This document shows positions 1 to 6,899 of a stretch of 42,563 nucleotides of DNA, one piece after another. Under the pieces are notes generated by a model that made no database searches, was not told the origin of the DNA, and saw nothing but the letters and a program-made list of their open reading frames with translations. The stretch comes from Faecalibacterium gallinarum (GTDB lineage Bacteria > Bacillota > Clostridia > Oscillospirales > Ruminococcaceae), in assembly GCF_022180365.1 (NCBI RefSeq), contig NZ_BQKV01000038.1, positions 1-42,563 on the forward strand. The letters run 5' to 3'. The translations under genes were made by a program, and so were the position numbers. Each line of letters opens with the position of its first letter. Position 1 is the stretch's first letter.

Positions 1-125
1 CAAAGATAAGATATCCCACTGAAAAATCAGGTAAGATCCCTTGAAGACTACAAGGTTGATAGGCACAATGTGTAAGTGGAGTGATCCATTCAGCAAGCGT
101 GTACTAATAGATCGAGGGCTTGACC
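1..125 (+). rRNA. 23S ribosomal RNA, 3' end (partial)
   Basis: The last ~125 bases of a 23S rRNA gene; the rest lies before the window. The conserved 3'-terminal block GTACTAATAGATCGAGGGCT followed by TGACC sits at about 100-124, and a 5S gene follows about 100 bases on, as in a normal bacterial rrn operon. The exact 3' end is estimated. Bases 126-222 are the 23S-5S spacer and show no gene. Confidence 0.93.
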
Positions 126-222
126 ACAATTCACTTGATACTCTGTTTGCTAGAGCAGTTTATTATTCAGTTTTGAAGGCACGTCCTTCTAGAGAGAAGC
201 GCTGAGGTAGCTCAGTAAATAT

Positions 223-339
<117 letters not shown>

Positions 340-346
340 TTCTCTC

Positions 347-380
347 ACATCAGGATATTGAAACCGTATCCTGATGTTTT
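347..380 (+). terminator. Hairpin between 5S and tRNA-Glu
   Basis: A perfect 11-bp stem (347-357 with 367-377) closes a 9-nt loop and is followed by TTTATAT. It looks like an intrinsic terminator or processing hairpin at the end of the 5S transcript. The two tRNA genes follow only 8 bases later, so read-through or RNA processing is probably how they are expressed. Confidence 0.6.
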
Positions 381-384
381 ATAT

Positions 385-459
385 GGCCCGTTGGTCAAGC
401 GGTTAAGACAGAGGCCTCTCACGCCTTTAACATCGGTTCGATTCCGGTACGGGTCACCA
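385..459 (+). tRNA. tRNA-Glu (anticodon CTC)
   Basis: A 75-nt cloverleaf with encoded CCA. The acceptor arms GGCCCGT and ACGGGTC pair, and the T-arm GGTTCGATTCC is present. The anticodon stem AGGC/GCCT closes a 7-nt loop CTCTCAC, giving anticodon CTC. It starts 8 bases after the 5S hairpin and is 3 bases from tRNA-Lys. The CTC isoacceptor is the less usual tRNA-Glu in rrn-linked clusters. Confidence 0.93.
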
Positions 460-462
460 TAT

Positions 463-538
463 GCACCTCTAGCTCAGTTGGTAGAGCAACTGACTCTTAA
501 TCAGTGGGCCCAGGGTTCGAGTCCCTGGAGGTGCACCA
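463..538 (+). tRNA. tRNA-Lys (anticodon CTT)
   Basis: A 76-nt tRNA with encoded CCA. Acceptor GCACCTC pairs with GAGGTGC, the T-arm reads GGGTTCGAGTCCC, and the anticodon loop CTCTTAA gives CTT. The last nine bases (GGTGCACCA, 530-538) recur at 32935-32943 inside the recombinase gene, so this 3' end is probably the attachment site of the island that follows. An identical 76-nt copy lies on the minus strand at 33460-33535. Confidence 0.95.
530..538 (+). repeat. Putative attL core: 9-bp direct repeat at tRNA-Lys 3' end
   Basis: GGTGCACCA occurs here and again at 32935-32943 in the same orientation, bounding a block whose content and base composition differ from the GC-rich chromosome further right. 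The flanking bases differ (a before/t after here; c before/g after on the right), so the identity is exactly nine bases. A large serine recombinase is encoded at the far end. The att assignment is inference. Confidence 0.5.
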
Positions 539-545
539 TACAACG

Positions 546-598
546 CAAATCCGAACGTACTTCTTTTTGAAGATGCGTTCGGATTTGTTTTTTATTTT
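546..598 (+). terminator. Intrinsic terminator after tRNA-Lys
   Basis: A perfect 12-bp stem (546-557 with 576-587), with a further small CTTC/GAAG hairpin inside, is followed by GTTTTTTATTTT. It ends transcription of the rRNA-tRNA operon. If the island begins at 539, this terminator is element-borne and replaces the one at 32950-32980. Confidence 0.85.
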
Positions 599-629
599 AA
601 GTTTATTAAGATTTGAATGAGAATATTAG

Positions 630-660
630 ACGGAGGCAGTGAAAGCTGCCTCCGTTTTGT
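630..660 (+). terminator. Hairpin terminator
   Basis: A perfect 10-bp stem (630-639 with 646-655) with a 6-nt loop is followed by a TTTTGT tract. It lies in the gene-poor stretch between the tRNA-Lys and the RepA-like gene and may be a second safeguard against rRNA operon read-through. Confidence 0.7.
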
Positions 661-672
661 ATTTGTCCTGGT

Positions 673-715
673 AAGCGTTTGCGTGTTCCAAAACCCGCAG
701 ACGCTTTTTTATTTT
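673..715 (+). terminator. Hairpin terminator upstream of RepA-like gene
   Basis: An 11-bp stem with one G-U pair (673-683 with 696-706) is followed by TTTTTTATTTT. It is the third terminator-like hairpin between the tRNA and the first island gene. Confidence 0.6.
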
Positions 716-755
716 GTCCATAACAGAAAGACGGCGAAAGCCAGGAGGTACGCGT

Positions 756-1112
756 ATGGGTGATTTCTTTTACGGCGAGCAGGCAAACATCTTTTCTTTC
801 TACCGCTTCCCCAAGGCGCTGTTTACAGATAGTCGGTTTCGGGGGATCTCAGTGGAGGCTAAGGTCCTCTACGGTCTTCTGCTGGACCGGATGGGGCTCT
901 CAGTGAAGAACGGGTGGAAGGATGAAGAAGGGAGGGTGTATATCATTTTCACGGTAGAGGCCATTATGGAGCATCTGGGATGCAGCAACAAAAAGGCGGT
1001 GGGCCTGCTGCGGGAGCTGGACGAGAAGGCCGACCTCATCGAGCGCAGGCGGCAGGGTCAGGGCCGGCCCAGCCTGATCTATGTGAAGAGCTTCATGGAT
1101 GCCTTGGCATGA
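756..1112 (+). pseudogene. RepA N-terminal-domain replication initiator, truncated by frameshift
   Basis: The 118-codon frame starts at an ATG 7 bases after a strong AGGAGGT site. Its sequence (YRFPKALFTDSRF near residue 16, AKVLYGLLLDRM near 35, then a winged-helix-like region) matches the N-terminal domain of RepA-type initiators found in clostridial plasmids and integrative elements, which are usually well over 200 aa. The stop at 1110-1112 looks premature. The continuation expected of the family (VSEVHFRRCRFYTSRSVEST) is readable in another frame at about 1120-1188, so a frameshift near 1100-1120 has broken it. Stops follow at 1188 and nothing recognisable of the C-terminal half remains. 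The product may still bind DNA but is unlikely to be a complete initiator. Confidence 0.65.
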
Positions 1113-1467
1113 CGATTCTGGAAGTGTCAGAAGTTCACTTCCGGCGGTGTAGGTTTTACACTTCCAGAAGTGTAGAATCTACACCCTAATAAGAATGATA
1201 GAACCATACAGAGTAGAACGAGACTGATCCTTTCCTTTCCGGGCGGGGGAGGCCGGAACAAACCAATTTCACGACTCTGGGCAGATGCGCAGAGCCTTGT
1301 TTTTCACAGGAGTCCAATGGTGTGAAGTCAAGTAGATAATGCAAGAAAAAATGAGAAAAATAGAGCAGGAAGCACGATGTAGGTTGCAAAAAGGCGACAC
1401 AAACCTAAGTCCTGCCCCTGAAAAATTTTAAAACAGGGCCTGCGCAGCAAAGCGGCGAGCGATACGC
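1113..1467. other. Gene-free stretch: RepA remnant and IS110 distal flank
   Basis: About 1113-1190 is the out-of-frame continuation of the RepA-like gene. It contains repeated ACTTCC/GGAAGT motifs, including the palindrome ACACTTCCAGAAGTGT at about 1158-1173. From about 1365 to 1415 there is a nested hairpin (GCAGGA/TCCTGC outside, TAGGTT/AACCTA inside) close to the 3' side of the IS110 transposase, possibly part of that element's end. I see no other gene here. Confidence 0.4.
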
Positions 1468-2694
1468 TCAGCCCTCTGGCGGGATATACAAGCGATTGTC
1501 CTTCAGCAGTCGAAAGATCAACCGAACAAGTTTTCTGGCAGTGAAAGCGAGTGCGCGTTTATGCTGGTACTTGTTGACCTCTTTAAATTTAAGGTCGTAA
1601 TAACGTCGGAACTCGGAGTCGCATCTTCTCACAGAGTTGGCGGCTTCCAGCAGGTAGTAGCGGAGATAACGGTTGCCAGATTTAATCATCCGAGAATGCT
1701 CGGCCTCAAAGTCACCGGACTGGTTCTTATGCCAGACAAGGCCAGCAAACTTGGCGACAGAAGCTTGAGAATCAAAGCGGTGTATATCACCAAGCTCAGC
1801 AATGATACCGGCAGAGTAGATCCTGCCAATGCCAGGGATAGATGTCAAGGTATTTGGGATGATCTCAAACTGCTGATCAATAGCCTTATCCAAAACTTTG
1901 ACCTGTTTTTCCAAAGCCCGCATGGAGGCAATAGATATCGCCATAGCCTGGTTTACGGTGTCGTTCACCGTTTTGGGCAACCGGTAAGAGCCGCTGGCCG
2001 CAGCGCGAACTGCCTTGGCAGTAGCTGCTGGGTCAGCAAATCTGCCATGTCCTGTTTCGGAAATAAAAGCAGTCAGTTCGTTCAAGTCTGTATTTGCCAG
2101 TTCATCCACGCTTTCAAAGTGTTCCATGAGTGCAATGGTGGTGGCACTGGTATTTGGGATATCCTTGTCTTGAGCCATACCGGAACATTTTAAGAATAAA
2201 TAGTTTGCAAACCGCTGCTTCTCTCGGGTCAGGTTTTGAATCACGTCAAATCTGGCTCTGGTAAGGGTTTTAAGTGCATGGTAACGATAATCATCTAGAT
2301 AGACCTCCTTGGCGATCCTGCCAAAACGGAGATGGTCGGCAATTACAAAGGCGTCCACCCAGTCGTTTTTAGGTAGATCTGGATAGGCCTCTTTGAATTT
2401 TTTAACCTGCTTCGGATTAAGAATATGAATCTTCCGCTGGAACCGGCCAAGACTGCCATCCTCCCGGAGGGCATAAACCAGGCTGTCCCCGTAAATGGAG
2501 GTGGCCTCCAGACCAATCACCACATCACTGAGCTGCATGGAGCTGAGTGCTGACACGATTTTCTCTGACAATAGCTTGGCACCACCTAAGTTATTCTGTA
2601 CGGAAAAACTGGAATACTTGCTGCCGTCAGGATTCATCAGATAGACTACATTGTTTCTGCTGCTCACATCAATGCCAACAAATAATGGATTCAC
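1468..2694 (-). CDS. IS110-family transposase (DEDD recombinase)
   Basis: A 408-aa protein starting at a GTG 8 bases after a GGGAGG site; the frame is open further upstream but has no comparable ribosome binding site. The N-terminal RuvC-like DEDD domain shows FVGIDVSSRN (D9), VIGLEATS near residue 70 and KNDWVDAFVIADHLR near 110. The C-terminal Transposase_20 region has LTSIPGIGRIYSAGIIAELG near 290 followed by FAGLVWHKNQSG and the conserved serine region. Length and domain order are normal for the family, and no internal stops or shifts are seen, so the element may be active. It catalyses excision and insertion of its own circle, guided by an element-encoded bridge RNA in characterised members. 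Confidence 0.93.
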   Translation of the reverse strand: MNPLFVGIDVSSRNNVVYLMNPDGSKYSSFSVQNNLGGAKLLSEKIVSALSSMQLSDVVIGLEATSIYGDSLVYALREDGSLGRFQRKIHILNPKQVKKFKEAYPDLPKNDWVDAFVIADHLRFGRIAKEVYLDDYRYHALKTLTRARFDVIQNLTREKQRFANYLFLKCSGMAQDKDIPNTSATTIALMEHFESVDELANTDLNELTAFISETGHGRFADPAATAKAVRAAASGSYRLPKTVNDTVNQAMAISIASMRALEKQVKVLDKAIDQQFEIIPNTLTSIPGIGRIYSAGIIAELGDIHRFDSQASVAKFAGLVWHKNQSGDFEAEHSRMIKSGNRYLRYYLLEAANSVRRCDSEFRRYYDLKFKEVNKYQHKRALAFTARKLVRLIFRLLKDNRLYIPPEG

Positions 2695-2725
2695 AATTTT
2701 CACCTCCCTGTATGGAGATTTAAGG

Positions 2726-2750
2726 CCAGCAGGCTTTGAGATACCCATGA
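2726..2750. repeat. Imperfect 25-bp inverted repeat, left arm
   Basis: The reverse complement of 2726-2750 matches 2963-2987 at 21 of 25 positions, including an AAGCCTGCTG core. The arms flank about 210 bases of DNA just upstream of the IS110 transposase. They could delimit a structured RNA, or mark a duplicated fragment of another gene; both arms read GISKPA in one frame. Confidence 0.55.
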
Positions 2751-2853
2751 TAACCGGAGCATCTGCAACCTCGCGTATCAGAATCATTCCGGAGAAGGCT
2801 AATGCGATATCCCTTACTGCTAAAAGGGCAGCCTTGCATCCAGCAAACAGCCA

Positions 2854-3000
2854 ATGAGTTTGCAGCTAACTTCCGGCTCAGGGGAACTAACTCCTTTTGA
2901 AGTGACTTTTCAGTCCAACAAGGTGATGGAGAACTTGTCCCTGCCGTCCTACAGCTATTGTATCACGGGCATCTCTAAGCCTGCTGATTATATGGAGTGA
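2854..3000 (+). CDS. Possible 48-aa small protein or fragment upstream of ParB-like gene
   Basis: An ATG-initiated frame of 48 codons ends 57 bases before the ParB-like start. It contains VMENLSLPSYSYCITGISKP near its C-terminus, an unbroken, protein-like stretch. There is no good ribosome binding site, and it lies across presumed IS110 non-coding DNA. It may be a remnant of a gene cut by the element, a real small protein or chance. No function can be assigned. Confidence 0.22.
   Translation: MSLQLTSGSGELTPFEVTFQSNKVMENLSLPSYSYCITGISKPADYME
2963..2987. repeat. Imperfect 25-bp inverted repeat, right arm
   Basis: Partner of 2726-2750, 21 of 25 bases identical in inverted orientation. It lies just before the ParB-like gene, at the edge of the presumed IS110 upstream region. 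Confidence 0.55.
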
Positions 3001-3057
3001 ATGAAGCAAATACACTTAAAAATTACCTGCAAATCTTATTATACGAGGTGGTGCCCT

Positions 3058-3927
3058 ATGTTGAAAAAGAAGCCGGAGACTGCTGCACAGGGAGAACAAA
3101 TTCAGCAGGTTCCTGTGGCAGAACTCCACCCATTCAAAGATCACCCTTTCAAGGTGCTGGACGATGAGGCTATGCTGAAAACGGTGGAGAGTATGGCCCG
3201 GTTCGGCGTATTGAATCCGCTGATTGTCCGGCCCCGGGCGGAGGGCGGCTATGAGATCATCTCAGGCCACCGGCGACAGCACGCAGCCCGGCTGGCCGGC
3301 ATGAAAGCCCTGCCGGTGATCGTCCGCCAGCTGGACGATGACCAGGCCATTCTGCAGATGGTGGAAAGCAATTTGCAGCGGGAAACCATCCGTCCCAGTG
3401 AGCGGGCCTTTGCCTACAAGATGAAGATGGAAGTCCTCAAACACCAGGGAGCCAGGACAGATTTAACTTTGAGCCAAGTTGGGACGAAGTTGCGCTCAGA
3501 TGAAAAAGTGGCTCAGGAAGCAGGCGAAAGCCGCAATCAGGTCCAACGCTATATCCGCCTCACCCACCTAATTCCCGAACTTCTGGAGCTGGTAGATCAA
3601 AAGAAAATATCCTTCAATCCCGCTGTGGAACTGTCTTACCTGACAGCTGACGAACAGCGGGATTTTTTGCAGGCCATGGAGGACAGCAAGCACCCGCCGT
3701 CCCTGTCCCAGGCTCAGCGTATCAAGAGACTGAGCAGGGCGGGCGATTGCAGCTATGACGCCATTTTGGATGTCATGAAGAACGCCCAGCTGGACCGGCT
3801 GACCCTGAAAAACGAAGCCATCCGGAAATACTTTCCGAAGTCCTACACCCCGCGCCAGATGGAGGAAACCATTGTAAAGCTCCTGGAGCAGTGGCACAGG
3901 AAGCGCCAGCGCAGCCAGGAACGCTGA
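3058..3927 (+). CDS. ParB/Spo0J-family partition protein
   Basis: A 289-aa protein. I use the ATG at 3058, preceded by GAGGTG, because the upstream extension does not resemble the family. The N-terminal ParB/sulfiredoxin-like nuclease domain is clear: VPVAELHPFKDHPFKV at 18-33, then GVLNPLIVRPR, ISGHRRQHAARLAG (the GHRR box, near 69-82) and VESNLQRETIRPSERA near 101-116. A helix-turn-helix follows (SRNQVQRYIRLTHLIPEL). Such proteins bind parS-like sites and aid partition or copy control; in integrative elements they occur near the maintenance module. No ParA ATPase gene is visible beside it. TnpV and DUF6809 genes follow. Confidence 0.88.
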   Translation: MLKKKPETAAQGEQIQQVPVAELHPFKDHPFKVLDDEAMLKTVESMARFGVLNPLIVRPRAEGGYEIISGHRRQHAARLAGMKALPVIVRQLDDDQAILQMVESNLQRETIRPSERAFAYKMKMEVLKHQGARTDLTLSQVGTKLRSDEKVAQEAGESRNQVQRYIRLTHLIPELLELVDQKKISFNPAVELSYLTADEQRDFLQAMEDSKHPPSLSQAQRIKRLSRAGDCSYDAILDVMKNAQLDRLTLKNEAIRKYFPKSYTPRQMEETIVKLLEQWHRKRQRSQER

Positions 3928-4019
3928 AAATTACAGCTTTGACATCCTTCCTTTCCGCACAGCGGCCCTGCTATAATGAGGCTGAAAGAAGGCAGCAGCA
4001 AAGCAGAAAGGAGCAGACT

Positions 4020-4397
4020 ATGGAAGAACTGAGACAGACCATTCAGGAACACGGCATCCGGTATCAGCTGGAAGGAGACTATTATCTTCCGGTTCTGGAA
4101 CTGCCGGAAGAAAACCGCCCCATTGGCCGCTGGGGGCGGCTCCATAAAACGTATCTGAAACATCACAGACCGATCCTGTATCAGTCACTGCTTTTGTCCG
4201 GGAAGCTTTATACAGTGCTGGCTGACCTGAATGAGCAGGCGACTGAACGGTGCCACCTCATCATCCGGCAGATGGCAGAGGCCGAGGGCATCACCGAGGA
4301 GCTGAAAGCAAACGACCCGATGCGCTGGGTGCAGGGGATGAATTCCATCCGCAGCCGGGCGGAGGAGATCATCCAGACCGAGATGATCTACTGTTGA
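4020..4397 (+). CDS. TnpV family transposon-encoded protein
   Basis: A 125-aa protein with ATG preceded by AAAGGAG. It has the TnpV family pattern: YQLEGDYYLPVLELPEE, PIGRWGRLHKTYLKHHRP, LLLSGKLYTVLADLNEQA, and the C-terminal WVQGMNSIRSRAEEII. TnpV proteins accompany many Firmicutes conjugative and mobilisable elements; their biochemical role is not known to me. It lies 14 bases before the DUF6809-like gene and probably shares its transcript. The 92-bp gap after the ParB-like gene contains CTATAATGAGG, which could be a -10 region. Confidence 0.85.
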   Translation: MEELRQTIQEHGIRYQLEGDYYLPVLELPEENRPIGRWGRLHKTYLKHHRPILYQSLLLSGKLYTVLADLNEQATERCHLIIRQMAEAEGITEELKANDPMRWVQGMNSIRSRAEEIIQTEMIYC

Positions 4398-4411
4398 AGG
4401 AGGGCAGAACA

Positions 4412-4714
4412 ATGATTCTGGAAGCGATTTATAACGGAGACTTTTATCCCAGCGAAACGGTTGTACCAAAGTCCGAAAAGTACCGAAATGCACTGAGAGC
4501 CTGCGAGAAGATTATGGATCAGTTGGCCCAGAGGCTGACAAAGGAAGACTACGACCTGGTGGAAACGCTCCTAGATCAGTCCTCCATCGCCCAGTGCGAG
4601 GAGAGCGAGTGCCACTTCAAGGTCGGCTTCTCGGCGGGGCTGCTGGTGCAGCAGGAGGCGATAGAACAACTCAAAATCATGGATTATATCCATACAGAGC
4701 AAGGAGTCCTATGA
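4412..4714 (+). CDS. DUF6809-family protein
   Basis: A 100-aa mainly helical protein with a good AGGAGGGC site upstream of its ATG. It begins MILEAIYNGDFYPSE and contains KYRNALRACEKIMDQLAQRL and the C-terminal HFKVGFSAGLLVQQEAIEQL, as in the small DUF6809-like proteins that follow tnpV in clostridial elements. Function unknown. Its stop overlaps the first preserved base pairs of an IS3 transposase remnant, so the IS insertion lies directly against it. Confidence 0.75.
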   Translation: MILEAIYNGDFYPSETVVPKSEKYRNALRACEKIMDQLAQRLTKEDYDLVETLLDQSSIAQCEESECHFKVGFSAGLLVQQEAIEQLKIMDYIHTEQGVL

Positions 4715-5132
4715 TCCGGGATTTGTACAACAACAGTAGTGTGGCCTACAAGACTGTGCCCAGAAAACAGTGAATCTGGTGCTGGATACTATTCGCCTTG
4801 CTATGAAGAAAGAGAAAGTCGCTGTGGAGGTGCACCTCCACAGCGACCATGGGTTTCAGTATACTTCCCAAGCGTACTTTAACCTGACGAAAGAATAAGG
4901 CATTACGCCGTCCACGTCAAGACTGGAAAACTGCTATGACAATGCAATGACAGAAAATTTCTTCGGTATTCTGAAAACCGAGTGCATCTACTGCCAAAAA
5001 CTCAAAACATTTCAGCAGGCCAACGACCTGATTGACGACTATCATCACGAGCAGCTCCAGTCTTTGATTATTCTTCTTCTACCCCTTGTAGACCTCTTTT
5101 TTTGTACTGCCTGCATAATATGAATCGGTTCA
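4711..5132 (+). pseudogene. IS3-family transposase, C-terminal remnant with element end
   Basis: Fragments of the rve/DDE integrase domain are readable in two frames: IRDLYNNSSVAYKT, then after a shift TVNLVLDTIRLAMKKEKVAV, HLHSDHGFQYTSQAYF, a stop replacing the expected tyrosine, GITPSTSRLENCYDNAMTE and NFFGILKTECIY. The N-terminal half is missing and the extreme C-terminus is deleted. The final ~29 bases (5104-5132) match at about 23 positions the end of the element at 42416, so this is the decayed right end of a related IS. Confidence 0.85.
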
Positions 5133-5167
5133 CAGGTTTGTCCTGTCAATCTTCTTTTTTATTTTGA

Positions 5168-5203
5168 TGATAACTTTTGCCTGCTGTGACATTGATAACT
5201 TTT
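5168..5203 (+). repeat. Direct repeat TGATAACTTTT in promoter region
   Basis: An 11-bp sequence, TGATAACTTTT, occurs at 5168-5178 and 5193-5203, 25 bases apart. The second copy overlaps the -35 hexamer of the promoter of the 5267 operon. It could be a regulator binding site. Confidence 0.4.
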
Positions 5204-5220
5204 CTATATAGTTGTATAAT
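5192..5220 (+). promoter_or_regulatory. Sigma-A-type promoter for 5267-8033 operon
   Basis: TTGATA (5192-5197), a 17-bp spacer and TATAAT (5215-5220) lie 47 bases before the first ATG. A perfect interrupted palindrome TATAATTA-TAT-TAATTATA (5215-5233) overlaps the -10 box and the start region, a typical position for a repressor operator. Confidence 0.7.
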
Positions 5221-5266
5221 TATATTAATTATAGATTCTGACAACATTTTTAAAGGAGGTAACTCG

Positions 5267-5944
5267 ATGGCTTCCAGCAGTATTTTTATATATGAATTGA
5301 GTTCACCAGAAGAAATCAATATAGAATCAATATATTCATGTTTGAAAAGCTATCCGGAAGATGAAAATACCTATTTTAATTTGGAAATGATTAGCGCCAA
5401 TGAACTACTGGGCGAATATGTCATTGTCCAAAATGCTCAAGAATCTTATTATAACCCTGAGCAGAGAGTTTTTGAATATCGTATTGTTCCTAAAGCAAAT
5501 GTTATTTCTTTCAGCATTACGGATGGTTTTTTGGAAATTTGGGGAAACAAAACTTCAGCAAACAAATTGGTATTTGAGCTCTCGAATTTGTTGGCGCCTA
5601 TTTCCATTAATAGTATCGAAGTTACGATTGACACTCTATTAGAAAAATTGAAAGGTTATAAGTTAAAAGTCTCTAAAGTGTGCTTTCAAGATTTTCTCTT
5701 TACGGAGGATATTGTTGGCAACTTTACTGTGGATCTCTCATCGTATGGAGATGCTTTTTCTATCCTACAGAAATATAATGATAAAATTTCAAGCATGACT
5801 ATTATTCTTTACTGTAATAATAGCTCAATTAAACTCCGAATTACTGCAAAGGGGCGAGTTACCGTTTATAAGTCTCGTTCCTCGATGGACGATGGAGAAA
5901 TATTATTTCTCCATCAAATTTTGCTGAATGGAGGTGAACATTGA
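5267..5944 (+). CDS. Hypothetical protein, first gene of unrecognised three-gene operon
   Basis: A 225-aa protein; the ATG at 5267 follows a strong AAAGGAGGT site. No family recognised. It is acidic at the N-terminus and appears mixed alpha/beta, with strand-like runs such as VISFSITDGFLEIWG near 90-105, MTIILYCNNSSIKLRI and GRVTVYKSRSS near the C-terminus. There is no signal peptide or membrane segment. Base composition is clearly AT-rich relative to both the island's right half and the chromosome, and is shared by the next two genes. Its stop codon overlaps the start of the nuclease-like gene (TGATG), implying translational coupling. A role beside a nuclease, for example sensor or regulator, is only a guess. 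Confidence 0.85.
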   Translation: MASSSIFIYELSSPEEINIESIYSCLKSYPEDENTYFNLEMISANELLGEYVIVQNAQESYYNPEQRVFEYRIVPKANVISFSITDGFLEIWGNKTSANKLVFELSNLLAPISINSIEVTIDTLLEKLKGYKLKVSKVCFQDFLFTEDIVGNFTVDLSSYGDAFSILQKYNDKISSMTIILYCNNSSIKLRITAKGRVTVYKSRSSMDDGEILFLHQILLNGGEH

Positions 5945-6885
5945 TGGGCGAACTTAGTCAAAGAATTGGGAAAAAATTAGAGCGCTATGGAAATTCTATT
6001 TTTGAGCATTTGGAATGGAAAATTTTAGCTCAAGATGTTCAAATTGACTGCATACGAGCTGCACATAAAAACGCAAAATCTTCTGACAAAAAAACGCATG
6101 GTGTAGATATATTGGCAGGGTATTATAATCCTTTTACTAAACGCCAAGAGGCCTTTATTATAGAATGCAAACATCGCGAATGGTCTAACTTTATTCCGAG
6201 TAATTTGTCATTATGGGTTGAGGAATTGTGTAATACTATTGAGTGTGCTTCAACATCTCCTGCCTTAACTACATATTTAGAAGGATATACTTTAATCGGT
6301 GGGATTTTGTTATATAATTCAAGTGATGGCATATACGAGATAAAACGTGCGTTAAAAAGCATTTCCCAAATTAAGGTTCCAAGACGTCGCCATCCTCTAA
6401 TGATTTATCTTGCAGATAATAGTAGGCTTGAAAAATGGTATTCTTTTAATGCTGAAATTGCGAAAATTAAGCAAAACAGTATTGAAAATAGCTTTGGCAT
6501 TATATATCCATCCATTGGTGGTTCTACCTGGGATCGTTCACCTGTAGTCACGCCAACATATTTATTTTCCGACTACATCTTGGCATCCTATATTAAAAGT
6601 GCAACCAACCAAGGCGTTACAACAAAGGTTGATATAAAGGCCTTGTTTTGTTTTGAGCACGTTACAGATGATTCTTTAAAGTATTTGCAGGATATGATTA
6701 ATGAATTACAATTAGAATCGAGAAGTGATCGTTATCAAGAAGTTCATTTCTATTTTTATCCTGAAACAGAAAAAGACATAGATCACATTAAAGAATCTTT
6801 TTCAAAAATGTTCGCAGAAAAAAATACTTTTAAATATTATCTGATGGACAATCGTCGTTTATCAAGAATCTATTATGAGTCATAA
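5944..6885 (+). CDS. Probable PD-(D/E)XK-superfamily nuclease
   Basis: A 313-aa protein starting at the ATG that overlaps the previous stop; a GGAGGTG site lies just upstream. Residues 53-78 carry the restriction-endonuclease-like core: HGVDILAGYY with D55, 18 residues, then FIIECKH with E74-x-K76. An N-terminal helix containing GKKLERYG precedes it. This D-x(n)-ExK pattern is what supports the nuclease call; I do not recognise a specific family, and the C-terminal ~200 residues (including GGSTWDRSPVVTPTYLFSDY near 200) resemble nothing I know. It would be expected to cut DNA in a metal-dependent way. Being flanked by two unknown co-transcribed genes on a mobile island, it is a plausible effector of an undescribed defence system. 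Confidence 0.85.
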   Translation: MGELSQRIGKKLERYGNSIFEHLEWKILAQDVQIDCIRAAHKNAKSSDKKTHGVDILAGYYNPFTKRQEAFIIECKHREWSNFIPSNLSLWVEELCNTIECASTSPALTTYLEGYTLIGGILLYNSSDGIYEIKRALKSISQIKVPRRRHPLMIYLADNSRLEKWYSFNAEIAKIKQNSIENSFGIIYPSIGGSTWDRSPVVTPTYLFSDYILASYIKSATNQGVTTKVDIKALFCFEHVTDDSLKYLQDMINELQLESRSDRYQEVHFYFYPETEKDIDHIKESFSKMFAEKNTFKYYLMDNRRLSRIYYES

Positions 6886-6899
6886 GGGAGGCAAGAATA

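Larger units (their letters stand above)
1360..2965 (-). mobile_element. IS110-family insertion sequence (ends approximate)
   Basis: One intact minus-strand transposase plus flanking non-coding DNA. IS110 elements have no or poor terminal inverted repeats, so the ends cannot be placed from this copy alone. The coordinates span the nested hairpin at 1365-1415 on the 3' side and the non-coding region upstream of the transposase on the 5' side. In the family, that upstream region can encode the bridge RNA that guides recombination. The element sits between the broken RepA-like gene and the ParB-like gene. Confidence 0.5.

Noticed and set aside
358-570. A 70-codon plus-strand reading frame at the left edge
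   Set aside because: It lies entirely across the two tRNA genes and the terminator hairpin; the tRNA assignment is certain.
1561-2193. A 210-codon plus-strand frame
   Set aside because: It is the antisense shadow of the intact IS110 transposase and has no ribosome binding site or family match.
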